Assembly (NCBI GenBank): GCA_043743145.1
Contig: JAYTXC010000290.1
Span: forward strand, 1-6,668
Direction of reading: 5' to 3'
DNA length: 6,668 nt
Source: JANYGA01 sp043743145
GTDB taxonomy: Bacteria > Vulcanimicrobiota > Vulcanimicrobiia > Vulcanimicrobiales > Vulcanimicrobiaceae
Shown here: piece by piece, positions 1-5,633 of the stretch
Position numbering within the stretch: position 1 is the first letter of the stretch
Layout of the letters: each line of letters begins with the position of its first letter
Made by a program: the position numbers and the translations under genes
Notes under the pieces: generated by a model
The model's input: the letters and a program-made list of their open reading frames with translations, nothing else
What the model was told of the DNA's origin: nothing
Database searches by the model: none

Positions 1-9
1 GGGTTGTTC

Positions 10-180
10 ATGGAAGTACGCGTTGCACCAGGTGAAACGATCGAGAGTGCGTTGCGCCGTTTCAAGAAAGCCACCCAAAAAGCCGGCGTTCTCGCCGAAG
101 CTCGCAAACACGAGCATTACGAGAAGCCGAGCGTTCGCCGGAAGAAAAAGTCGGCGGCCGCTCGTAAACGGCGCGCCTAA
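10..180 (+). CDS. rpsU: 30S ribosomal protein bS21
   Basis: The frame from ATG at 10 to TAA at 180 encodes 56 residues with the usual bS21 plan. It starts MEVRVAPGETIESALRRFKK, continues with a helical middle (AGVLAEARKHEHYEKPSVRR, residues 25-44) and ends in a strongly basic tail rich in Lys, Arg and Ala (residues 43-56). bS21 binds the small ribosomal subunit near the 3' end of 16S rRNA, where it supports initiation. The length is typical of the family and the gene is complete. Only nine bases precede the start in this window; a GGG at 1-3 could be part of a ribosome binding site, and the promoter lies outside. The next gene, yqeY, is a classic neighbour of rpsU, which supports the call. 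Confidence 0.95.
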   Translation: MEVRVAPGETIESALRRFKKATQKAGVLAEARKHEHYEKPSVRRKKKSAAARKRRA

Positions 181-192
181 CCCGCAAGCTTT

Positions 193-222
193 CGAAGGGC
201 GCCGCACGGTCGGCGCCCTTCG
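193..222 (+). terminator. Perfect 12-bp hairpin after rpsU, terminator-like
   Basis: Bases 193-204 (CGAAGGGCGCCG) are exactly complementary to 211-222 (CGGCGCCCTTCG), enclosing a six-base loop CACGGT. It begins 13 bases after the rpsU stop and ends 15 bases before the yqeY start. The GC-rich stem looks like an intrinsic terminator, but only TCT follows instead of a T tract. It may be a weak or partial terminator that lowers transcription from the abundant rpsU mRNA into yqeY, or an mRNA-stabilising or processing structure. The stem is certain; the function is inferred. Confidence 0.6.
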
Positions 223-224
223 TC

Positions 225-230
225 TATGAT
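225..230 (+). promoter_or_regulatory. Possible -10 element just before yqeY
   Basis: TATGAT at 225-230 differs from the TATAAT consensus at one position and ends six bases before the yqeY ATG at 237. A transcript starting at the usual distance would begin at or next to the ATG, so the mRNA would be leaderless. This fits the lack of a good ribosome binding site before yqeY. No -35 match is visible at normal spacing, because that region (about 202-208) lies in the hairpin. This is a weak call and could be chance. Confidence 0.25.
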
Positions 231-236
231 GGACCC

Positions 237-701
237 ATGGAGCAATCGTTGACCCTCAAAGAGCGCATCTCGGCCGACCTCAAAGACGCCATGAAAGCCA
301 AGGACCAAGTAAGGCTCGATACCCTGCGCTCGGCGATCTCGGCGTTTTCATATAAAAAAATCGAGGCGGGTCGCGAGCTCGAGGACGCCGACGCGGTCGA
401 TGTCGTACGCAAGCTTGTGAAGCAACGCACCGATTCCATTACCGAATATGAAAAAGCCGGCCGCACCGATCTCGCCGCGAAAGAACATGTCGAGCGCGAG
501 ATTCTCGTCGCGTATTTGCCCGCGCAAAAATCTGCCGACGAAATCCGTGCGATCGTGCGCGAGACCCTCGCGGCGATGGCACCGAGCGATCGGACGCAGG
601 GTGCGGCGATGAAAGCGCTGATGCCGCGTCTGAAAAGTGAAGCCGATGGCAATACGATCCGCACGATTGTGACGGATGAACTCCGCACGTTTGCGACGTA
701 A
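237..701 (+). CDS. yqeY: GatB/YqeY family protein
   Basis: The gene encodes 154 residues, close to the usual length of about 150 for stand-alone YqeY proteins. The sequence matches the family along its length: an N-terminal helix (LKERISADLKDAMKAKD, residues 7-23), the signature RLDTLRSAISAFSYKKIE (residues 26-43), a central VVRKLVKQRTDSITEYEKAGR (residues 55-75), EREILVAYLPAQKS (residues 86-99) and a C-terminal region with GAAMKALMPRLKSEADG (residues 121-137). YqeY resembles the tail domain of GatB, the tRNA-binding part of the amidotransferase that makes Gln-tRNA or Asn-tRNA. The role of the stand-alone protein is not firmly established; a link to tRNA is inferred from homology. The ATG at 237 is preceded only by a weak GGA at 231-233. 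The rpsU neighbour supports the assignment. Confidence 0.92.
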   Translation: MEQSLTLKERISADLKDAMKAKDQVRLDTLRSAISAFSYKKIEAGRELEDADAVDVVRKLVKQRTDSITEYEKAGRTDLAAKEHVEREILVAYLPAQKSADEIRAIVRETLAAMAPSDRTQGAAMKALMPRLKSEADGNTIRTIVTDELRTFAT

Positions 702-741
702 CGGGCCGCAACTTGCGCATCTGGACGAAGTACGCAGGGCT

Positions 742-2079
742 ATGATCCGCTCGCTTCGTCTCGTTTGCTGTGCGCTCGCGGCCCTTTTCGGGGGCGTGGG
801 CTTGGCATCTGCCGCAGGCTCCGCAACGGGCGGCGGCGTGGTCGTCGTGCCGATCTCAGGAACCGTCGATGAAGGCATGGCGCATCTCGTCGAGCGCGCG
901 GTGCACGAGGCCGAGAGCGCACATGCTTCCGCACTCGTGCTCGATATCAACACGCCGGGTGGGCTCGTTTCGGCCGCGTTCGAGATCCGCGACGCCCTCG
1001 TTGCGAGCCACGTACCCACGATTGCCTATGTGTCGCAGCGCGCGTATAGCGCGGGTGCGCTCATCACGCTTGCGACCAAGACGATCGTCATGGCGCCGGG
1101 CTCGAGTATCGGGGCGGCCGAACCGATTCCGAACGACCCCAAGCACGTCAGCGCGCTGCGCGCGGAGTTCGCCGCGACGGCGACGCGCATGCATCGCGAT
1201 CCCACCATCGCCGCGGCGATGGTCGATCGATCGGTCAGCGCACCCGCGTACAAACGCTCGGGCGCGATCCTCTCGTTCACGGCGGATGAGGCGAAACGCG
1301 CGCATTTCATCGATGCGATCGAGCCGACGCTCGACGCGGCACTCGCATTCGCGCACGTCCACGGGACGCGGACGGTCGCGAGCTATTCGTGGGGTGAATC
1401 GCTCGCGCGCTTCGCAACGAGTCCCGAGGTAAGCGGCATTCTGCTTTCGCTCGGCGTGCTCGGCTTACTCATCGAGATGCAGACGCTGCACGGCATCGCC
1501 GGAGCGATCGGCGTCGGTTCGCTCGCGCTCTTTTTCGGTACGCACGTGTATGCGGGTTTCTCCGATAGCGTCGTGATCGCGCTCGCCATTCTCGGGGTGC
1601 TCGGCATCTTGCTCGAACTGCATATCTTTCCCGGACACGGGCTCTCAGGCGCGCTCGGTTTGCTCGCCCTCGCGGCTGCCGTGTTCCTCGCGTTCGGCAC
1701 CGCCTTTACGGTGGTTGCGATCCAAGCGATCTCGATTGCAATCGTGCTTTCGGTCGTGCTCTTCGCCGCATTCGTGCGCGTCGCGCCGCAGAGCGCGTAC
1801 TTTCGGCGGATCACGTTTACGAACGTGCAGGGCCCGGACTACGTGGCGAATCGCGATCTGCACGGTCTCGTCGGCCACACGGGTGTCGCGACGTCGTATC
1901 TGCGGCCCGCCGGCGTCGCCCACGTGGATGGCGAACGCGTCGACGTCTTAACCGAAGGTGATTTTCTGCCCGCGGGCTCGCCGATTCGCGTGAGCCGGGT
2001 TCAAGGTTCGCGCGTTTTCGTCGCGCCGCTCGTCGCTCCGCCCGCCCCACCCTTCGATGAAAGTGAGACCGTACGTTGA
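742..2079 (+). CDS. nfeD: NfeD long form: membrane serine protease (ClpP class) with OB-fold tail
   Basis: I chose ATG 742 (445 residues) because it begins directly with a signal peptide (MIRSLRLVCC..., hydrophobic to about residue 20, likely cleavage after LASAA near 25) and has AGGG at 736-739. The frame is open back to 676, but that start would overlap yqeY by 26 bases and hide the signal peptide. Residues 33-205 form the ClpP/SppA-like protease domain: VVVVPISGTVDEG, then DINTPGG (68-74), AYSAGA with likely nucleophile Ser103, and GSSIGAAEPI (120-129). Lys134 is the best candidate for the dyad lysine. About five hydrophobic segments span roughly 230-345. The tail (about 370-430) is the NfeD OB-fold domain (GLVGHTGVA...GERVDVLTEGDFLPAG). 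Long-form NfeD proteins are membrane proteases usually encoded next to flotillin-type genes, as here. The stop overlaps the floA start by four bases. Confidence 0.9.
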   Translation: MIRSLRLVCCALAALFGGVGLASAAGSATGGGVVVVPISGTVDEGMAHLVERAVHEAESAHASALVLDINTPGGLVSAAFEIRDALVASHVPTIAYVSQRAYSAGALITLATKTIVMAPGSSIGAAEPIPNDPKHVSALRAEFAATATRMHRDPTIAAAMVDRSVSAPAYKRSGAILSFTADEAKRAHFIDAIEPTLDAALAFAHVHGTRTVASYSWGESLARFATSPEVSGILLSLGVLGLLIEMQTLHGIAGAIGVGSLALFFGTHVYAGFSDSVVIALAILGVLGILLELHIFPGHGLSGALGLLALAAAVFLAFGTAFTVVAIQAISIAIVLSVVLFAAFVRVAPQSAYFRRITFTNVQGPDYVANRDLHGLVGHTGVATSYLRPAGVAHVDGERVDVLTEGDFLPAGSPIRVSRVQGSRVFVAPLVAPPAPPFDESETVR

Positions 2080-3089
2080 GTAGTTTCGCAATAGCCGTGA
2101 TCGTCTTCGCGGTTATTTTAGGACTGTTGCTCTTTTTCTATTATTTCCCGCTGGGGCTCTGGATCCGCACGATTGCGGCAGGCGTGCCGCTTTCGATCAC
2201 GTCGCTCATTCGCATGCGGCTTATCGGCATCCAGCCCGGTGTCATCGTCACCAATCTCGTCCGCGCGCGCAAGGCGGGCTTGCCGCTCACGGTCGATCAG
2301 ATGCAATCGCACTATCTCGCCGGTGGTAACGTGGAACAAGTCACGCTCGCCATGATCGCGGCGCAACGCGCGCAGATTCCCTTGGAATGGCAGCGTGCTT
2401 CGGCGATCGATCTCGCGGGCCGCAACGTCCTCGAAGCGCTCCAGCAATCGGTCAATCCTCGCGTGATCGAAACGCCGATCTTTCAGGGCGTCGCACAGAA
2501 CGGCATTCAGCTCAACGTCAAAGCGCGCATTACGGTGCGGACGAATCTCGATCGTTACGTCGGCGGCGCGGGCGAACCCACGATCGTCGCGCGCGTGGGT
2601 GAGGGCGTCGTGAGCGCCGTGGGCGCCGCGCAAGATCACAAGGAAGTGTTGGAGTATCCCGACCGGATTTCCAAAGCCGTGCTCGCGAAGGGTCTCGATG
2701 CGGGAACGGCGTTCGAGATCGTCTCGATCGATATCGCCGACGTCGATGTCGGGAAAAATATCGGTGCGGAATTGCAGACGTCGCAGGCCGAAGCCGATCG
2801 CAAGATCGCGCAGGCGAAAGCCGCGGAACGTCAGTACAGCGCGCTCGCAGCCGAACAAGAGCAAAAGGCGTTCACGCAGCAGATGCGCGCGAAAGTCGTC
2901 GAAGCCGAAGCGCAGATCCCGCAGGCGATTGCCGAGGCATTTCGTAACGGGAATCTCGGCGTGATGGATTACTACAAGCTCAATAACATCAAAGCCGATA
3001 CCGAGATGCGCGGCGCGATCGGCGCGGGCGTCGCACCGCCCGATCCCAATGCCGGTGGCCTCACATCGCCCAAGCCCCCGGGTCAATAA
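2076..3089 (+). CDS. floA: Flotillin-like protein FloA (SPFH/band 7 membrane scaffold)
   Basis: The 337 residues match FloA (YqfA), which is about 330 residues in Bacillus subtilis. A hydrophobic N-terminal segment (residues 4-30) anchors the protein in the membrane. A conserved stretch around IRMRLIGIQPGVIVTNLVRARKAGL (residues 45-69) follows. The SPFH domain continues to about residue 225 (IQLNVKARITVRTNLDRYVGGAGE, 144-167; IVSIDIADVDVGKNIGAELQ, 215-234). Next is an Ala/Glu/Lys-rich coiled coil with EAEA-type repeats (about 235-290), then the family tail NGNLGVMDYYKLNNIKADTEMRGAIG (291-316). FloA proteins oligomerise into mobile membrane domains that affect fluidity, secretion and signalling complexes. 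The likely start is TTG 2076, inside the tetranucleotide TTGA that also holds the nfeD stop, with AAGTGAG at 2061-2067 upstream. GTG 2097 is a possible alternative, but it would cut into the anchor. Confidence 0.94.
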   Translation: MSSFAIAVIVFAVILGLLLFFYYFPLGLWIRTIAAGVPLSITSLIRMRLIGIQPGVIVTNLVRARKAGLPLTVDQMQSHYLAGGNVEQVTLAMIAAQRAQIPLEWQRASAIDLAGRNVLEALQQSVNPRVIETPIFQGVAQNGIQLNVKARITVRTNLDRYVGGAGEPTIVARVGEGVVSAVGAAQDHKEVLEYPDRISKAVLAKGLDAGTAFEIVSIDIADVDVGKNIGAELQTSQAEADRKIAQAKAAERQYSALAAEQEQKAFTQQMRAKVVEAEAQIPQAIAEAFRNGNLGVMDYYKLNNIKADTEMRGAIGAGVAPPDPNAGGLTSPKPPGQ

Positions 3090-3092
3090 CGC

Positions 3093-3551
3093 TTGGACGA
3101 CGTCTTCGGGTTTATCGCGGACACCATCGCAAAAAAGCTGCGCGAGGCGAACCAGACCGTCGCTGCGGCGCAACTCGCACAAGCCGAGGCGCAGCAACGC
3201 GCGATGCTGCGCGCATCGGGTCTCGTGGTACCGGGGCCGCCGCCCGTACCCGCGGCTTCGCCGTACGCGCGAGCCACGGCCGTGACAGCGCCCGAATACG
3301 TGAGCAACGCGCCACGCCCGAACGCGCCGATGGGGCGCACGACGCTCGCACCACGACCGGCGATCGTCCAACCGATCGCGCCGCTCGACGATATTTTCCC
3401 GACCGCTCTCGAGCCGCTGCGTGCGACCGCACCGAAACATGCGTCGGCGGCTCTGCTCGCAGCGTTTTCGGGCGGCACGCCATTGCTGGCTGCAATCGTC
3501 TTGAGTGAAGCGCTCGCGCCGCCGATCGCGTTACGGACGCGCGAGCGATGA
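3093..3551 (+). CDS. Uncharacterised 152-residue protein between floA and phoH
   Basis: I do not recognise this protein. It reads from TTG 3093, three bases after the floA stop, and its TGA overlaps the phoH ATG in ATGA (3548-3551). The coupling and tight packing argue that it is real. Residues 1-42 look like a charged amphipathic helix or short coiled coil (DDVFGFIADTIAKKLREANQ, then an Ala/Gln/Glu-rich run). Residues 43-97 are Pro/Ala-rich and probably disordered (VPGPPPVPAASP and similar). Residues 98-152 may fold again, with a hydrophobic C-terminal helix around LLAAIVLSEALAPPIALR (131-148). No signal peptide or clear membrane segment is seen. This is where yqfB, yqfC and yqfD sit in Bacillus, but I see no similarity to them. 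A role with FloA or PhoH is only suggested by position. The Pro/Ala-rich core means composition alone is weak support. Confidence 0.7.
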   Translation: MDDVFGFIADTIAKKLREANQTVAAAQLAQAEAQQRAMLRASGLVVPGPPPVPAASPYARATAVTAPEYVSNAPRPNAPMGRTTLAPRPAIVQPIAPLDDIFPTALEPLRATAPKHASAALLAAFSGGTPLLAAIVLSEALAPPIALRTRER

Positions 3552-4573
3552 AGCGTTGGACATCGAGTGCCAGTAGCGCGTCTTCGGCCGATGATTTCAG
3601 CGAGGAAACGACCGGCGATAAAGTGCGGACCGAACGCGTTTTCGAGCTTTCGGGCGTGCGCGATCCGCTCGTTTTCTGTGGCCATCTCGACGGAAATCTC
3701 AGCGCGCTCGAACGCATCGCTTCGGTCGTCATCAACCTCGACGGCGATCGGTTGCGGCTTTCGGGGAGCGCGCGTGCGGTCGCCTCGGCCACGCTGATTC
3801 TCGAACGAATGCGCGACGCCGTGAACGGCGGCGCGAGCCTCACACCGGACGACGTCGTGCTGGCAGCGCGCGAGCTTCTCGATGGGGCGACGCCGACCGC
3901 GCATCCCAAAACGCTCTACACGACCCAGCGCGGTAAAGAGATCCGCCCGAAGACCGTCGGACAACGCGCGCTCGTCGAAGCGATCGCGCAGCACACGCTC
4001 ACCTTCGGCATCGGCCCGGCGGGAACGGGTAAGACGTTTCTTGCGATGGTGATGGCCGTGCGTGCACTGCGAGCTCGGGAAATCTCGCGGATCGTCCTCT
4101 GTCGACCCGCCGTCGAAGCGGGCGAGAAGCTCGGTTTCTTACCCGGCGATCTCCGCGAAAAAGTCGATCCATATCTGCGGCCGCTCTACGACGCGTTAAA
4201 CGAACTGCTCGAAGACGGCACGACGGCGAAATTTCTCGATCGCGGGACGATCGAAGTCGCGCCACTTGCGTACATGCGCGGGCGGACGCTCGCCGACGCG
4301 TTCGTAATTCTCGACGAAGCGCAGAACGCCACGCGCGATCAGCTCAAGATGTTCCTCACGCGTGTCGGCCAAAATTCGCGCATGGTCGTCACGGGCGACG
4401 TGACGCAAGTCGATTTGCCGCGCGGCGTACGCTCCGGATTGCACGATGTCCCCATCCTCTTCGCGGGCGTCGAAGATATTTCAGTCGTGAACCTTTCGGA
4501 AGTCGACGTCGTACGGCATCCACTCGTCGGGAAGATCGTCAGCGCGTACGCACGTTTCAACACGAACGCGTGA
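3548..4573 (+). CDS. phoH: PhoH family ATPase (PhoH-like protein)
   Basis: The 341 residues have the length and layout of chromosomal PhoH/YbeZ-type proteins. After a Ser-rich start (residues 1-24), a small KH-like N-terminal domain (about 28-95, including LVFCGHLDGNLSALERIASV at 41-60) precedes the P-loop domain. The Walker A motif is GPAGTGKT (156-163). Downstream are the family signatures RPAVEAGEKLGFLPGDL (186-202) and KVDPYLRPLYDAL (205-217), the Walker B VILDEAQNAT (253-262) and the sensor-like TGDVTQVDLP (282-291). PhoH proteins hydrolyse ATP and are linked to RNA metabolism; the gene commonly sits next to ybeY, and YbeZ and YbeY are reported partners in rRNA processing. Both ends are coupled: ATGA with the gene before and GTGA with ybeY. 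The often intervening pgpH gene is absent. Despite the name, nothing here shows phosphate regulation. Confidence 0.95.
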   Translation: MKRWTSSASSASSADDFSEETTGDKVRTERVFELSGVRDPLVFCGHLDGNLSALERIASVVINLDGDRLRLSGSARAVASATLILERMRDAVNGGASLTPDDVVLAARELLDGATPTAHPKTLYTTQRGKEIRPKTVGQRALVEAIAQHTLTFGIGPAGTGKTFLAMVMAVRALRAREISRIVLCRPAVEAGEKLGFLPGDLREKVDPYLRPLYDALNELLEDGTTAKFLDRGTIEVAPLAYMRGRTLADAFVILDEAQNATRDQLKMFLTRVGQNSRMVVTGDVTQVDLPRGVRSGLHDVPILFAGVEDISVVNLSEVDVVRHPLVGKIVSAYARFNTNA

Positions 4574-5043
4574 TCTATTTCCGCAATACGACGCGTCGGC
4601 ACGCAATCGACGAACGTCGCACGACACGCGTCGCTCGCACGTTGCTCGCGGCGACGGGGCGTCCCGATGCCGCGCTCTCGCTCACGTTCGTCGGTGATGC
4701 CGCGATGCGACGGATCAATCGCGAACATCGCGCGAAAGATCGCACGACCGATGTCTTGAGTTTTCCACTCTTCGAACCGTTCGCCGTCCCCAAAATCGCG
4801 CGCGCGGGCGAACCGGAACTCCTCGTCGGCGATATCGTGATCAGCGTCGATGTTGCCGTGCGACAGGCGGCTGCCTACGATGCGTCGCTCGATGCGGAGA
4901 TCGACCGGCTCTTGGTGCACGGAATCGCCCATCTGCTCGGTCACGATCACGAAGAGCCCGCAGAACGCGCGAAGATGTTACGCGCGGAGAAGAAGCTCGC
5001 GGCCGCGATCGCGCTCGATTGGCCGTACGAGTCGGTTCGTTGA
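4570..5043 (+). CDS. ybeY: Endoribonuclease YbeY, 16S rRNA maturation factor
   Basis: The gene encodes 157 residues from a GTG at 4570 that overlaps the phoH stop as GTGA. The zinc-binding signature HGxxHLxGxDH is intact, with His117, His121 and His127 in LLVHGIAHLLGHDHEE (114-129). The other family block, LNREHR..DRTTDVLSFP, is present as INREHRAKDRTTDVLSFP (49-66), including Arg58, which probably matches the conserved functional arginine. VGDIVIS (86-92) is also typical. YbeY is a single-strand-specific metal-dependent RNase required for proper 16S rRNA 3' end maturation and ribosome quality control in the cytoplasm. The length is normal and all key residues are present. No ribosome binding site is visible before the GTG, so translation likely depends on coupling to phoH. 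Confidence 0.96.
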   Translation: MIYFRNTTRRHAIDERRTTRVARTLLAATGRPDAALSLTFVGDAAMRRINREHRAKDRTTDVLSFPLFEPFAVPKIARAGEPELLVGDIVISVDVAVRQAAAYDASLDAEIDRLLVHGIAHLLGHDHEEPAERAKMLRAEKKLAAAIALDWPYESVR

Positions 5044-5609
5044 AGCGGCGGTCGCTCGCGATCTCGAAACGCGCGCACGTCACGATGGAACTCATCGATC
5101 GGCACACGATCGAGTTCGGCCCCGGCCGCGATCTCGATGCGTCGAGCGCACGCTTTTGGCGCGATCTCCAAATTGCGTTCTTCGTCGATCGCTTCGGGTC
5201 GAACGCGCTGGTCGTCTTCGCGGATTGGGCATGCACCTTGCGATGGCCCGTGCATGCGGATCCATTCTTCGCTGAGGTCGAACGTGTATCGGTCGATGGT
5301 CGCGACGTCCGCGTCGCGCGACATCGCCGCGCGAGTCAGGCGTTTTTCGAAAAGCTGGTCGATAGCGCGGGCTACCGCGCCGATGGTGCGTGCGTGCTCG
5401 ATGGCGAGACGGATGACGACGTAACGGAACCGGTCGGCGCCTGGCTCGCATCGAAGCCGTCGGTTGAAAATACGCTCGTGACACGCCGCGATGCCATCTA
5501 TCCGGTATCGGGTGCGACGGCGCTGCGCTACACGAACGTTTTGCGCAATGTGAGCGACCTGCAAGTCGACGTCGACCGCGTTCTCGCACGCGTCGGCAAG
5601 GGTTCCTGA
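5040..5609 (+). CDS. Uncharacterised 189-residue protein between ybeY and the DGK-PAP2 gene
   Basis: I do not recognise this protein. I prefer TTG 5040, which forms TTGA with the ybeY stop, as at the nfeD/floA junction. The frame is open to TTG 5019, and ATG 5085 (which removes the first 15 residues) is a second possible start. From 5040 the protein has a basic start (MKRRSLAISKRAHV) and then appears mixed alpha/beta and soluble, without signal peptide or membrane segment. Noticeable stretches are RFWRDLQIAFFVDRFGSNAL (38-57), an aromatic patch FADWACTLRWPVHADPFF (60-77), an acidic LDGETDDDVTEP (120-131) and a C-terminal YPVSGATALRYTNVLRNVSD (154-173). The single Cys in each of WAC and GAC does not form a metal motif. 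It starts in the coupled operon, so it is probably expressed, but its function is open. Confidence 0.75.
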   Translation: MKRRSLAISKRAHVTMELIDRHTIEFGPGRDLDASSARFWRDLQIAFFVDRFGSNALVVFADWACTLRWPVHADPFFAEVERVSVDGRDVRVARHRRASQAFFEKLVDSAGYRADGACVLDGETDDDVTEPVGAWLASKPSVENTLVTRRDAIYPVSGATALRYTNVLRNVSDLQVDVDRVLARVGKGS

Positions 5610-5633
5610 TCCCGCGCGACCGAACGCGTCTCC

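Noticed and set aside
23..229. Forward 68-codon frame overlapping rpsU
   Set aside because: rpsU in another frame fully explains this region. The shadow frame is Arg/Pro/Ser-rich and runs through the hairpin.
676..741. Upstream extension of nfeD to 676
   Set aside because: It would add 22 polar residues before a good signal peptide and overlap yqeY by 26 bases. ATG 742 is the better start.
348..1019. Reverse-strand open frame of 223 codons opposite yqeY and nfeD
   Set aside because: It is antisense to two well-supported genes and has only composition-driven sequence.
1217..1233. Frequent GATCG/CGATCG words, for example the tandem near 1222, as a possible genome-wide repeat such as HIP1
   Set aside because: They occur in coding frames and follow from preferred Asp, Ile and Arg codons. 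I saw no fixed flanks or regular spacing, and I could not count them against expectation.
2118..3440. Long reverse-strand open frame of 440 codons opposite floA and the next gene
   Set aside because: It mirrors the codon structure of the certain floA gene. Its translation is dominated by Arg, Asp and Leu without any family motif, as expected for antisense frames in GC-rich DNA.
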